This document shows, piece by piece, positions 21,950 through 33,167 of a stretch of 64,000 nucleotides of DNA. Position numbers and translations under genes: made by a program. The stretch lies in assembly GCF_900129125.1 (NCBI RefSeq), contig NZ_FQVJ01000001.1, positions 170,993 through 234,992 on the forward strand, read 5' to 3'. This DNA comes from Acidocella aminolytica 101 = DSM 11237. GTDB taxonomy: Bacteria; Pseudomonadota; Alphaproteobacteria; Acetobacterales; Acetobacteraceae. Position 1 is the stretch's first letter. Each line of letters begins with the position of its first letter. The notes below the pieces were generated by a model. It was not told the origin of the DNA, did not search any database, and saw only the letters and a program-made list of their open reading frames with translations.

Positions 21950-22960
21950 TTACTTCAAAGCCTCTGCCGCGACGCGCGAATCGACAGCCTTCGCCGGATT
22001 CGCCAGCGGCGTCATGATGCGCCCGATCTTCAGCAGCACGGCGGCGGTGTTGGTCAGTGTCTTGGTGGTAGCGGAATCCGCCACGCCCGCACCGCTGCCC
22101 AGCACGTTCGGGCTGAGTTGGTCCTTGGCCGAGAAAATCTCATAGCCTTTCAACTCGGAGGCGGCGGTTTTCTCATCAATCCCGGCCTGCTTGGCCATGA
22201 TGGCGAGCGCCTTGTCCGGGTGCTGCTTGGTGTAGGTCACCCCTTCATCCAGTGCCTTGACGAATTGCGCAGCCAACTGCGGATGTGCCTGTACCCAATG
22301 GGTGTTGGCGATGCAGACATTATAGGAGGACGCGTAGCGCGGCAGGTCCGCGTCGGTTGTCAGCACCTTCGCGCCCTCGGCCCGCAGCGCGTCAAAAACC
22401 GGGTCCCAGACGATGGCGGCGTCGATGGCCTTGGTCGTGTAGGCGACGCGCATCTCCGGCGGTGACATATTGACCTGCCGCACCGCCAAGAACGGCAGGC
22501 CGGCCTCCTGCAGGAAGGTCGCCAGCTCAAAGCTGGCCTGGGAGCCCTGCACTATGGCGATCTTCTTGCCCTTCAGGTCCGCGACGGAATTGATGCCTGC
22601 CCCTGGCCGCACCGCGATTCCGGCGGCGGATGTGTAGCGCTCCTGATTGTAGATAATCGCCAGCGGCAGCCCCTGGGAGATGGCCGCCACGAAAGGCGGA
22701 ATACCCAGCCCGCACATGAATTGCAGGCTGTTAGAGGCTAGCGCGCTCATAGCCGCCGGGCCCGAATCGAAGAATTTCATGGTCACATTGGCGTCTATAT
22801 CCTTCTGGAACAACCCTTGACCTTGCGTGACCATGTAAGGATCAGCGCCGTTATTTTCATAGCCGATCACAATATTCGGCTTACCCGCGAAGGCGGGAAG
22901 GGTGGTTGCGGCCACGGCGCTGACACCCAGCAATCCGGCCCGGAGAAATTTCTTCAGCAT
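21950..22960 (-). CDS. ABC transporter periplasmic substrate-binding protein, taurine/sulfonate-like
   Basis: A 336-residue secreted binding protein. A signal peptide (LRAGLLGVSAVAATTLPAFA) is followed by a two-lobed periplasmic fold of the TauA/SsuA/NMT1 family: IVIGYENNGADPYMVTQGQGL, MSALASNSLQFMCGLGIPP, DLKGKKIAIVQGSQASFELA and AIDAAIVWDPVFDALRAEGA. The combination fits TauA best, so taurine or another alkylsulfonate is a reasonable guess, but nitrile, pyrimidine or nitrate ligands occur in the same family. No tauD or ssuD oxygenase gene lies beside the operon. Confidence 0.9.
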   Translation of the reverse strand: MLKKFLRAGLLGVSAVAATTLPAFAGKPNIVIGYENNGADPYMVTQGQGLFQKDIDANVTMKFFDSGPAAMSALASNSLQFMCGLGIPPFVAAISQGLPLAIIYNQERYTSAAGIAVRPGAGINSVADLKGKKIAIVQGSQASFELATFLQEAGLPFLAVRQVNMSPPEMRVAYTTKAIDAAIVWDPVFDALRAEGAKVLTTDADLPRYASSYNVCIANTHWVQAHPQLAAQFVKALDEGVTYTKQHPDKALAIMAKQAGIDEKTAASELKGYEIFSAKDQLSPNVLGSGAGVADSATTKTLTNTAAVLLKIGRIMTPLANPAKAVDSRVAAEALK

Positions 22961-22982
22961 GATGCCCCCTTGTTATTTGACG

Positions 22983-23810
22983 TCATTGCCGCCCGCGCCA
23001 GGGCACGGTGCGGTTTTCCACGAGCCGGATCGCCAGCTCCATTGCATAGCCAAGAATGCCAATGACAATGATCCCCGCGATCACAACTGCCACCTGCAAC
23101 GCCTGCCCGGCATATTGCACCAGCCAGCCCAACCCCTGGTCCGCGGCAATCAACTCGGCCGCTACCAGGCAGGTCCAGGCGACGCCGATTCCCACCCGCG
23201 CGGCGGTGAAAATCTCCGGTAAGGCGGAGGGCAGGATCACATGACGGAAAATCTGCCGCTCACTGGCCCCCAGCGTGCGTGCCACGGCTAGCCGTAAAGG
23301 CGGTGTGGCCTTCACACCCGAGATAGTGCCGATGATGATGACCGGAATTGTACCTACTAGAATCAACAGGATTTTTGGCAGTTCCCCAATGCCAAACCAT
23401 ACCACCAGCAGCGGAATATAGGCCAAAGGCGGCACCGGGCGGATAAACTGCAAGAACGGATCGACAATGCGGAAGATAAGGGGTACCCGAGCCATCAACA
23501 GCCCCAAGGGCACGCCAATGATAATTGCCCCCAGAAAGCCGATGACCACGCGCAGTGAACTAATGCCGATATCCGTCCAGATTGTATGCCCGCCATAACC
23601 GCGCGTGAACAAAATCACGAATGCCCGCCAAACAGCCTTTGGTGGCGGCAAGGCGATGGGAGGGAAAAGCTGGAGAATGGAAACAATTTCCCACAGCCCG
23701 ATCGCCGCCAGCAGCACCAGGCTAGTGGTTAGCCAGCTTGCATGCTTCAATCCGCGTCCGTGTGGGTATGGATCAGCCTCGGCCACGGGCCGTACCAATT
23801 TTGCCAACAT
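22983..23810 (-). CDS. ABC transporter permease, taurine/sulfonate-like
   Basis: A 275-residue inner-membrane permease of the BPD_transp_1 family with six hydrophobic segments. The coupling-helix EAA-like loop is ARTLGASERQIFRHVILPSA, and PPLAYIPLLVVWFGIGELPK is characteristic of the TauC/SsuC group. First gene of the importer operon, 22 bases before the binding protein. The 157 bases before it, up to the end of the serine hydrolase gene, have no clear regulator site. Confidence 0.93.
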   Translation of the reverse strand: MLAKLVRPVAEADPYPHGRGLKHASWLTTSLVLLAAIGLWEIVSILQLFPPIALPPPKAVWRAFVILFTRGYGGHTIWTDIGISSLRVVIGFLGAIIIGVPLGLLMARVPLIFRIVDPFLQFIRPVPPLAYIPLLVVWFGIGELPKILLILVGTIPVIIIGTISGVKATPPLRLAVARTLGASERQIFRHVILPSALPEIFTAARVGIGVAWTCLVAAELIAADQGLGWLVQYAGQALQVAVVIAGIIVIGILGYAMELAIRLVENRTVPWRGRQ

Positions 23811-23967
23811 TAAAATCGAAGGAAAGGCGACGTCCTGACTTCACGCACATTGGCCTACATTTCCCGGAAATCCCAGGGGGGTTCAAGGCCTAATAGAGAA
23901 AAACGAGGCCATGCATACCATTCTGCCTTATTTTCCACGAAGGGGGCGAGCGGTTCTGCGCGGGTGG

Positions 23968-25509
23968 TCAGCGGGTGAAGGCATTCAGGCCGGTTTCGTC
24001 GAAGAAGCCGCATGTCAGCTTGTGCGGCGGCGTGCCGGAGAAGCTAACCTTGAAGGCCGAGCCGGGGGGCGCGCTTTCATTGTCGGGATGGATGACAAAA
24101 TCATCGCCGTCCCAATGGGGGCATTTCAGCGTCACCTTGCCGGGTCCGGCGGTCAGCACCAGCCCGTCGGCTGTTTCCGTCACGCTCAGGGGGCCATAAT
24201 AAGGGTTCTGATATGTTCCCGTGTAAGCAGAGAGGTTTTGCGGTGGTACGGGGGAGGTAGGGGGTGTTTTGCCAGCTAGGGTGCCTTCCGGCGCTGTTAT
24301 TTGCGAGAAAATCGGCGCCAGGAAGGCCACCCAGTCCTTTTTCGCCTGGCCAAACTGCACATAATCCAGGAAGGTCAGGCCGATCGCCTCGGCCACACCC
24401 ACGGGCCAGGCGTTGGTCAACACCACAATGCCGATATTCAACTCCGGCAGCATCATGACATTGGTGGCCGCACCCAGCACGAACGCGCCAGAATGGCTAA
24501 GCATCTTATAACCGCCATCGCTGGTGCCGACATTGAAGCCAAACCCGTAATAGCTGGCTGGCTGGCCATCCTGTGCGGGGCGCATCAGCATTTGGGGGGA
24601 AAGGGCGGGGGTAAGTGCTTCTTCTGAGACCAACTGTTGTCCCTGATAACGCCCCATGCCCAGAATCAACGACATCCATCTCGCCATGTCGTTCACGCTG
24701 GAACTGGCGCCGCCAGCGGGCGCCTGCACCTGCGGGTTGCGGACCGGCCCCGGCACAAACCGGCCATTTTCCTGCACATGCCCAGCGGCACGATTATTCA
24801 TGGCGATGAAGGTCCGGAAATCAGAGGTCGTGCGGTGCATGCCCAGCGGGCGATAAAGGGCGCTTTCACACAGGCTAGACCAATCCTTGCCTGCCTTGTC
24901 GGACACACCCTGCGCGGCGGCGGTAATGCCCATATTGGTGTAGTGGTATTTTTTCCGGACCCCATCGAGCGGCACCAGCCGCAGCCGATGGAGAATTTCC
25001 GTGCGATCATAGCCCAGATCTTCCAGCACATCCCCCGCATGGTCCGGCAAACCGGAGCGGTGAGCGTACAGATCCGCGATGGTTAGTTCACGCGTGGCTT
25101 CGGGGCTGGATAGGGCGAACCAGGGCAGCAGGTGCTGCATCCGACTGTTCCATGCAACGCTGTCGATCCCCACCTGATGCGCCACCACAGTCGCGCCCAG
25201 CGGCTTGGAGATGGAGGCAAGCTGAAACACGGTATCCGCATCAACCGCATCGGCTGCGCCTATTTTGTTTACGCCATAACCCTTGGCAAACAGCATCTGC
25301 TCGCCTTGCACCACGGCAACGGCAATGCCCGGAATCCGGGAGCTTTTCATCAGGCTTTGCGTCAGGACATCAGTGGCGGCGATGGCTTTGTCGAGCCTGG
25401 CCGGGTCAACGCTCTTAGCCGCGGAAGCCCGGGCGCCGAGAGGCAGCCCCACCGCGCCGCAAAGCGAGGCTGTCAACAAAGGCCGGCGGGAAATAAGGGC
25501 AGGTGCCAT
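23968..25509 (-). CDS. Serine hydrolase of the class C beta-lactamase/penicillin-binding family with C-terminal lipocalin-like domain
   Basis: I chose the ATG at 25509 because GGAGG stands six bases before it; an earlier in-frame ATG at 25527 lacks this. The 513-residue protein starts with a twin-arginine-like signal (ISRRPLLTASLCGAVGLPLG), so export by Tat or Sec is likely. The catalytic SxxK is in QLASISKPLG, the YxN in HYTNMG, and an HSG-like third motif is SHSGAFVLG. Residues about 420-510 resemble the beta-strand domain that follows many such hydrolases (AYTGTYQNPYYGPLSV). Substrates in the family vary from D-amino peptides to esters; true beta-lactamase activity should not be assumed. 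Confidence 0.88.
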   Translation of the reverse strand: MAPALISRRPLLTASLCGAVGLPLGARASAAKSVDPARLDKAIAATDVLTQSLMKSSRIPGIAVAVVQGEQMLFAKGYGVNKIGAADAVDADTVFQLASISKPLGATVVAHQVGIDSVAWNSRMQHLLPWFALSSPEATRELTIADLYAHRSGLPDHAGDVLEDLGYDRTEILHRLRLVPLDGVRKKYHYTNMGITAAAQGVSDKAGKDWSSLCESALYRPLGMHRTTSDFRTFIAMNNRAAGHVQENGRFVPGPVRNPQVQAPAGGASSSVNDMARWMSLILGMGRYQGQQLVSEEALTPALSPQMLMRPAQDGQPASYYGFGFNVGTSDGGYKMLSHSGAFVLGAATNVMMLPELNIGIVVLTNAWPVGVAEAIGLTFLDYVQFGQAKKDWVAFLAPIFSQITAPEGTLAGKTPPTSPVPPQNLSAYTGTYQNPYYGPLSVTETADGLVLTAGPGKVTLKCPHWDGDDFVIHPDNESAPPGSAFKVSFSGTPPHKLTCGFFDETGLNAFTR

Positions 25510-25616
25510 CTTGAACCTCCGGTACATTTCTGTTCGCCATTATGGCTGTTCATGAAATGCTACCGGAGGACGTTACGCTTGTTAAGAAGAACCAGTCGCT
25601 TTTCGGCCTGTTGCGC

Positions 25617-27507
<1,891 letters not shown>

Positions 27508-28056
27508 GTGAACTTGTGCGTATGGCGTATCCTTAGCCGTTTTACCCAGGACAAGGAGGCCGCGACCGCAGTTGAGTTCGCCATTATTGGTAGCGTCTTT
27601 TTTCTCATTATTGCCGCCATTTTTATTCTGTCTCTGGATATGTATTGGCAGTTAACGCTGGATACGGCGTTGAACGCCGCCGTACGCGAGGTACAGATTG
27701 GCAAGGTAACCACCGGGACCGGCTTTGTTGATGCCGTTTGTCAGGAATTTACTCTGGTCGCGGGCAATGGCTGTACCAGTAAGCTGCAGTATTCCGTTCA
27801 GAGTGGCTCTTACTTTGGCAGTGCCAGTGACTCTTCCTCGATCATTGGTCAAGCGGGTGGGTTGACAGCGTCGGGCTTGTCGAAGCCGGCCAATTTTCCA
27901 ACCATCACGCGTTCGTCAGCAGGGGCGCCGCAATTCGTGCTAATTCAGGTGGCGTTTCCTGTCCCGTTCAGCATGGACAGCGCGCTGAATGCAGTCGTGA
28001 CGCAGAATGGTACGGATTACCTCTATTCAGCCGCGGCGACGGAGGTTGAGCCATGA
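27508..28056 (+). CDS. TadE-like minor pilin (first of three)
   Basis: The GTG at 27508 is the likely start because AGGAGG precedes it by four bases; the open frame goes back to a TTG at 27466 without a ribosome binding site, and a TTG at 27514 is another option. The 182-residue protein has a short basic N-terminus, then EAATAVEFAIIGSVFFLIIA, the TadE/prepilin-like motif with a Glu five residues into the hydrophobic segment. The rest is a Ser/Gly/Thr-rich extracytoplasmic domain with two Cys. It would be inserted in the inner membrane and may be processed by a TadV-type peptidase. Its stop overlaps the next start by four bases. Confidence 0.82.
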   Translation: MNLCVWRILSRFTQDKEAATAVEFAIIGSVFFLIIAAIFILSLDMYWQLTLDTALNAAVREVQIGKVTTGTGFVDAVCQEFTLVAGNGCTSKLQYSVQSGSYFGSASDSSSIIGQAGGLTASGLSKPANFPTITRSSAGAPQFVLIQVAFPVPFSMDSALNAVVTQNGTDYLYSAAATEVEP

Positions 28057-28859
28057 GAAAACGCGGGCTTCTCAGCGACAGGCGCGGCACCGCAGCGGTT
28101 GAATTCGCGCTTATCTTCGGCCTGTTCCTGCTGCCGCTGTTTATTGGGCTAATTGAGGTTGTCACGCTGTACCGCGCGCAGGAGAAGCTGAATGCTTTTG
28201 TAAGCAATCTGGCTTTGATGGTTTCAATCGAGACGCCGGGCAGCGCCGTGAGCGGTGTTTATTCGCTTCCGGCCACGGGGGGGGGCGGTACGTCGCTGCA
28301 GGATGTCTGCAATGGCGCGGTTGCCGGGTTTAAACCCTACCCCGCGAATGGCTTAACCGTGCAAATTGCGAGTGTGACCATGCAAGCCGGGCCAAAGGGC
28401 CTGCCTGCCAGCAATTCCTCCTCCTCCTTTGTTTATAATGGCAGCAATCTTTATGATGAATGGGAGCAGGACTTCACGGTTTCTGGCAGTAATTGCGTTG
28501 CCAGTGGCGGCAGCGGTATCGGCGCGGCCGGCACCAGCAATAACGCGATTAATCTGATGACAAGCAACCCTCCCAGCACATCCGGTGGCGGGTCTGGTGG
28601 TCTGGTGCAGTATCCGTGCGATAATGGCATTATTGTCAAGGCGCAGATGAACTATCCTGGCCTTTTGGGGCTTATCATCAATCATACAATGGTCCTGACA
28701 CAGTCAGCCTATATGCGATGGCGCTACGCCAGCACGATGAGCGAACTGCAATGCCCCACCTGCGCCGTTTCCAATAATAACAGTACAGCGCTTTATTCAT
28801 CCGGAAATGGAAGCGTGACGCAAGCTTGCAACACCAACGATACAAGTGCCAAAAATTGA
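28053..28859 (+). CDS. TadE/TadF-like pilin protein (second of three)
   Basis: A 268-residue protein starting MRKRGLLSDRRGTAAVEFAL, the classic TadE N-terminus, followed by a single hydrophobic helix (IFGLFLLPLFIGLIEVVTLY). The exported part is rich in Gly, Ser and Asn and carries paired Cys near residues 90 and 150 and several toward the C-terminus (ELQCPTCAVSN). It is translationally coupled to the preceding gene by an ATGA overlap, and the next gene begins 13 bases after its stop. Flp/Tad pseudopilins of this form are thought to prime or decorate the pilus. Confidence 0.82.
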   Translation: MRKRGLLSDRRGTAAVEFALIFGLFLLPLFIGLIEVVTLYRAQEKLNAFVSNLALMVSIETPGSAVSGVYSLPATGGGGTSLQDVCNGAVAGFKPYPANGLTVQIASVTMQAGPKGLPASNSSSSFVYNGSNLYDEWEQDFTVSGSNCVASGGSGIGAAGTSNNAINLMTSNPPSTSGGGSGGLVQYPCDNGIIVKAQMNYPGLLGLIINHTMVLTQSAYMRWRYASTMSELQCPTCAVSNNNSTALYSSGNGSVTQACNTNDTSAKN

Positions 28860-28872
28860 GGAGATGGTCCCC

Positions 28873-31185
28873 ATGCTGACCAGACTTTTCAGGAGATTGT
28901 TCTCTGACCGTAAGGGCGCCACCGCAGTAACCGTGGCGATCATGCTGGTGCCGATGATGATTGCCGGTGTCTCGGCGATTGACATGGCCCGCATCGCGGC
29001 GGCCCGCACAGTATTGCAGTCGGCCGTCGACTCCGCCGCCATTTCCGGTGGCGGGGCATACAGCACGTCAGGCTCCAGCACGGCGGCGGTCAGCGCGGCA
29101 CAAGCGACTTATGCCGGGTCCACGGCAACACTAGGTGCTATGACCATGCGTCTCACCCCAGGTACCGATAACAGCTTGGTCAGCGTGTATTGCCAAGCTA
29201 ATGGAAACTCGACGTGCGGCAGCGTCGGTGCGGATACTACAGGTGCCTGCCCGTCTGCTTATCATTATTGCGTGGTCGTGAATGCTCAGCTTGAGTTAAG
29301 CAATCTTTTGCTGCGCTGGATTGTGCCGCAGACATTCCTCACGGTTAAAGCGGTGGATACGGTCGGCACCTCAACCTATACGGTGAACGCGGGCAGCTTC
29401 ACTTCGAATGGGATTGGCGGCGCCATGGATCTGAGTAATATTTTGGCCTATGTGGTGCCGACATCCTCAACAGGCGCAAATGAGTTCAGCACCGTGCCCG
29501 CGGCAAACTCGGCCTGCACCACCGGTGTTATTTCCTACGAGACTTCAAAAACCAGTGTGCCAGCCGGAACAGGATGTAATTTCGCTCTGATCGGCAGTTC
29601 AACGGGCGGGTCTGAATCCGGCACTCTGACGTTTTCGGCGGGGCAATACATCTCCTTTGCTTTCGCTAACCTAACCGGTGGCACTTACTCTTTCGGGGGA
29701 GATGGGGGAGTTCTTTATTATGATAATATAACGGTTAATGGTACGACCTATTCAAATGGCGCTTGTGCAACCGTCTCATATCAATATTATTATTATTGGG
29801 GTGAAGAGTATCGGAAAAAGATATACTCAATAAGCAATTTGTCCAAAGCTACTTGCCAAGAGAAAAACGGAACCTCATTATACGCGGAATGTCCGGCTCA
29901 TAATCTTTATGGCAGTATCACCCAGGGGACCGGCGGATCTTTAACTTATAATGGAGCGACCGCCGATGACTCACTGAATATTTACTCCTCCTCCTACGAA
30001 ATGTTGGGCTATCCGCCGACTTACGACACGAACCATGTCCTTCCGACATTTACGGCAACAACCTCCGAATATATAGGTTATGGGTCCTATTCGGTTTCCA
30101 CCCAATGTCCACGCTGGCCGACAACGGCTGCCGCGGCATTGACGGATGGCGATAGCAGCCAAGTGCCTTACGACACGAATATCAACGCCTATGCGACCTA
30201 TTATCCGGGAAAGACCGTTACGGACAGCCGTGGAACCTCTATTTATCCGCCTGCCTTGCAGAGTGCCTGTTCCCCTGCCGCATCTTATCCATCGTCTGGT
30301 AATCAGGTTTATTCCAACGCATGGTGGGGGTGGAGCGCGCCAAATCCGCAGTCAACCACAACAATCTATTATCAGAACAGTTACCCAGCTAGTTCTTCTT
30401 TCTGTTCAAACCAGCCAACCACCAGTGCAGGAAGCTATGACCCGGCTTATAACAATTGCGCGCTGGTGATTCAGCCGTTGGGGAATGCCGTGCCAACATT
30501 GACCTCTGGTGAGGTGATGCAGCCTGATTATTACCTTGTGGTCAGAGCCACCAATAACGCCACGGCGCCTATCGTGCTACTTGATCCGATCTACGACAAT
30601 CAGAACGGCACATCCTCCGGCACCAGTTTTGCGGATATTTACCCAGGTGTGGCGACGCAGCATTTGGGAGGATATGATTCAAATATATCCGTAAACTACA
30701 CTTATAATAAAGACGGCAGTTTGGCTTCAGCTGCCGTGACGGACAAGGATTCCTCTGGATATTATCCAACCTATGATGCTTCAACAGGATACCCTTTCTA
30801 TCGTATTACCAAAGGGCAATATGCCGGGGATTATGTGTTTATCGAACGTCCGTCGCAGAGCGATTCCGGCACACAGTCTTATGACAAGGATCTGCCACCG
30901 GAAACTTCGCTGCGCTGCTACAATCCGCAACAAAACGGCTATTCTTCCAGCACGTTCAGTGTAAGCAATAACAATAATGGCAGCCCTATCGACCCTCTCG
31001 CCAATCCAGAGCTTGGCGCAATTGATTGCAGCCTGAACCCGAACGGCTCTTTCGCCCTTTATTGGAACGACATGGGCGGCGCTCAGAGCGATAATATTAT
31101 CTACCGGAACGCCGCGTTCGTCTTTACCTGCCCGACGCCGACCTACACGTCAGGTGCGGCGGCGCCATCAACATTAAGTGGATGA
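28873..31185 (+). CDS. Large TadG-like pilus-associated protein, Ser/Thr/Tyr/Asn-rich
   Basis: I chose the ATG at 28873, nine bases after GAGGAG; an ATG at 28864 sits too close to that site. The 770-residue protein has the Flp-assembly N-terminus (FSDRKGATAVTVAIMLVPMM, then SAIDMARIAAARTVLQSAVD) with one membrane helix. About 700 exported residues follow. They are dominated by Ser, Thr, Tyr, Asn and Gly, with Tyr-rich patches (QYYYYWGEEY near 310) and about 18 Cys. I see no von Willebrand A metal site (DxSxS), unlike classical TadG. Codon use is less GC-rich than in flanking genes, consistent with a surface-variable or transferred gene. Function beyond pilus association is unknown. Confidence 0.72.
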   Translation: MLTRLFRRLFSDRKGATAVTVAIMLVPMMIAGVSAIDMARIAAARTVLQSAVDSAAISGGGAYSTSGSSTAAVSAAQATYAGSTATLGAMTMRLTPGTDNSLVSVYCQANGNSTCGSVGADTTGACPSAYHYCVVVNAQLELSNLLLRWIVPQTFLTVKAVDTVGTSTYTVNAGSFTSNGIGGAMDLSNILAYVVPTSSTGANEFSTVPAANSACTTGVISYETSKTSVPAGTGCNFALIGSSTGGSESGTLTFSAGQYISFAFANLTGGTYSFGGDGGVLYYDNITVNGTTYSNGACATVSYQYYYYWGEEYRKKIYSISNLSKATCQEKNGTSLYAECPAHNLYGSITQGTGGSLTYNGATADDSLNIYSSSYEMLGYPPTYDTNHVLPTFTATTSEYIGYGSYSVSTQCPRWPTTAAAALTDGDSSQVPYDTNINAYATYYPGKTVTDSRGTSIYPPALQSACSPAASYPSSGNQVYSNAWWGWSAPNPQSTTTIYYQNSYPASSSFCSNQPTTSAGSYDPAYNNCALVIQPLGNAVPTLTSGEVMQPDYYLVVRATNNATAPIVLLDPIYDNQNGTSSGTSFADIYPGVATQHLGGYDSNISVNYTYNKDGSLASAAVTDKDSSGYYPTYDASTGYPFYRITKGQYAGDYVFIERPSQSDSGTQSYDKDLPPETSLRCYNPQQNGYSSSTFSVSNNNNGSPIDPLANPELGAIDCSLNPNGSFALYWNDMGGAQSDNIIYRNAAFVFTCPTPTYTSGAAAPSTLSG

Positions 31186-31220
31186 GAATAGTGGCCCCGG
31201 CCATGTGCCAGGGCCATTTC

Positions 31221-31307
31221 TGGTGCGGACGGCCGGAATCGAACCGGCACGGAGTTGCCCCCAACGGATTTTAAGTCCGTTGCGTCTACCAGTTTCGCCA
31301 CGCCCGC
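31221..31307 (-). tRNA. tRNA-Leu (anticodon TAA)
   Basis: An 87-base class II tRNA on the minus strand with acceptor stem GCGGGCG/CGTCCGC (one G-U pair), D-arm GGCGAAACTGGTAGACGC, anticodon stem ACGGA/TCCGT around CTTAAAA with anticodon TAA, a long variable arm and T-arm CGGTTCGATTCCG. The 3' CCA is encoded. It faces the end of the TadG-like gene. Confidence 0.97.
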
Positions 31308-31400
31308 ATAGCGCCTGTTTAACGGTTCTGGCGCTTTGGTCAAATAGGTAATAACGCCAAGGTTGACGCCTTATGGTTTCACTTGGCAGCAGAGGGCTTC

Positions 31401-33167
31401 ATGCCCCGCCGTAAGCCGCCCAAGCCTGTTCTGCCCCGCCGCCTTGGTGATGCCTGGCGGGTTGCGCGCTTGGCCATTATGTCGGCCATTTGGGGCGCGG
31501 TGGCGGTTGGGCTGGTGGTCTTGTGGTTTACCTGGGATATGCCGAATCCGGCCCATGCCATCACCCAGGCCCGTCGCCCCGCGATCAAGCTGCTCGACCC
31601 CGCGGGGCGCCTGGTGGCGCGGTTTGGGGATGTCTCGGGCCGAGTCGTACTGCCATCCGCCTTGCCATCTTATGTGCCGGCCGCCTTCATCGCCATTGAG
31701 GACCGGCGGTTTTACCAGCATGGCCCGTTCGACATGCAGGGGATCCTCCGCGCCTTGGTGTCTGATATCTGGCATCGTCGGGTGGTGCAGGGCGGCTCAA
31801 CCCTTACGCAGCAGGTCGCCAAGACCTTGTTTCTGGACAATCGGCGTACATTCCGCCGCAAGATCCAGGAGGCGTTTCTGGCCGTCTGGCTCTGGCGCCA
31901 TTATAGCCGGAGCCAGATTCTTGGTATTTATCTCAACCGCGTTTATCTGGGCGGCGGCGCCTATGGTATCGATGCCGCCGCCCGGCTCTATTTCAATGAA
32001 CCTGCGGAGCGCCTCAGCTTGGCCCAGGCAGCTATCCTTGCAGGGTTGCCAAAGGCGCCTTCCAGCCTCAACCCGCTGGCCAACTCCCAGGCCGCCGCCA
32101 ACCGCGCCGCGCTAGTTCTGGATGCCATGGTTGCAACAGGCGTCATCTCTCCAGAACAGGAAAACGAGGCCGCTGCCCATTTGGATGACGCGGCCTCGCC
32201 CGTCTTTCGCTCCTCTTGGTTCGCGCTTTGGACGATGCAACTCATGGCAGGGCGGATTTCCGAGGGGGAGGATGTCAGCTTCACCACCACGATGAATCCC
32301 GGCCTGCAAACCGCCACCCAGGCGGCGCTTGATGCAGCCATTACCGAGCATGGCGCGCAATATCACGTCTCCCAAGGCGCAGTGGTGGTGCTGGATGCTC
32401 ACACCGGTGCGGTGCGTGCCTTGGTGGGGGGAGTTGGAGATCGCGAAGGCTATAACCGGGCCGTTCTGGCCCGGCGCCAGACCGGCTCGGCCATTAAGCC
32501 CATCGTCTGGCTGGCCGGGCTGATGGCGGGCATGTCCCCCAACAGCTCGGTCCTGGATGCCCCGCTGGATATTCATGGCTACCGTCCCCGTGATTATGAG
32601 CGGTCTTACCGTGGCGAGGTCAGCATGGCCGAGGCGTTGGCGGATTCGATGAACACTGTTGCGATTCGCATTCTGCTGCGTGCGGGCGGGCCGCGCCGGG
32701 TGATCGCGGTGGCGCGCTCTTTGGGGCTTGATGACCATTTCCCCGATGATGCCACCATGGCGCTGGGCACCGGCACGGTGGGTGTACTGCAACTGGCCGC
32801 GGCCTATGCCGCCTTTTTCAATGGCGGGGAGCGTGTCACCCCTTATTGTGTCACCGCCATCAATGATGTGCCGTTTCATAGCCCTGCACCGGTCCATGTG
32901 GTCCCTGCGAGGGATGCTTGGGCGGTGGCGGGCATGATGCGTCAGGTCGTGCTTTCCGGCACGGGCCGGGCGGCGTTTATCTCCGGGGTGTACACGGCCG
33001 GTAAAACCGGCACCACGCAGGATTACCGTGACGGCTGGTTTGTCGGCTATGCCAGGGGCGATATCATTGCCGTGTGGCTTGGCAATGACAATAACAGCCC
33101 TGGCCAGCAGCTGCTGGGCGGCACATTGCCCGCAGAGATTTTTAAGGAAGTCGCCGAGGCGCTGTAA
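31401..33167 (+). CDS. Class A penicillin-binding protein (PBP1-type)
   Basis: A bifunctional peptidoglycan synthase anchored by one N-terminal membrane helix (residues about 24-48 from this start). The GT51 transglycosylase domain has EDRRFYQHGPFD (catalytic Glu), GGSTLTQQVAKTLF and the ILGIYLNRVYLG segment. The transpeptidase domain has SxxK as TGSAIKP, SxN as SMN and KTGTT. I prefer ATG 31401 with AGAGGG four bases before it; an in-frame TTG at 31383 adds six residues. At 588 residues it is shorter than PBP1a with its OB-fold insertion. The stop codon abuts the antiporter gene's stop with no gap. The subtype name (mrcA or pbpC) is not decidable here. Confidence 0.93.
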   Translation: MPRRKPPKPVLPRRLGDAWRVARLAIMSAIWGAVAVGLVVLWFTWDMPNPAHAITQARRPAIKLLDPAGRLVARFGDVSGRVVLPSALPSYVPAAFIAIEDRRFYQHGPFDMQGILRALVSDIWHRRVVQGGSTLTQQVAKTLFLDNRRTFRRKIQEAFLAVWLWRHYSRSQILGIYLNRVYLGGGAYGIDAAARLYFNEPAERLSLAQAAILAGLPKAPSSLNPLANSQAAANRAALVLDAMVATGVISPEQENEAAAHLDDAASPVFRSSWFALWTMQLMAGRISEGEDVSFTTTMNPGLQTATQAALDAAITEHGAQYHVSQGAVVVLDAHTGAVRALVGGVGDREGYNRAVLARRQTGSAIKPIVWLAGLMAGMSPNSSVLDAPLDIHGYRPRDYERSYRGEVSMAEALADSMNTVAIRILLRAGGPRRVIAVARSLGLDDHFPDDATMALGTGTVGVLQLAAAYAAFFNGGERVTPYCVTAINDVPFHSPAPVHVVPARDAWAVAGMMRQVVLSGTGRAAFISGVYTAGKTGTTQDYRDGWFVGYARGDIIAVWLGNDNNSPGQQLLGGTLPAEIFKEVAEAL

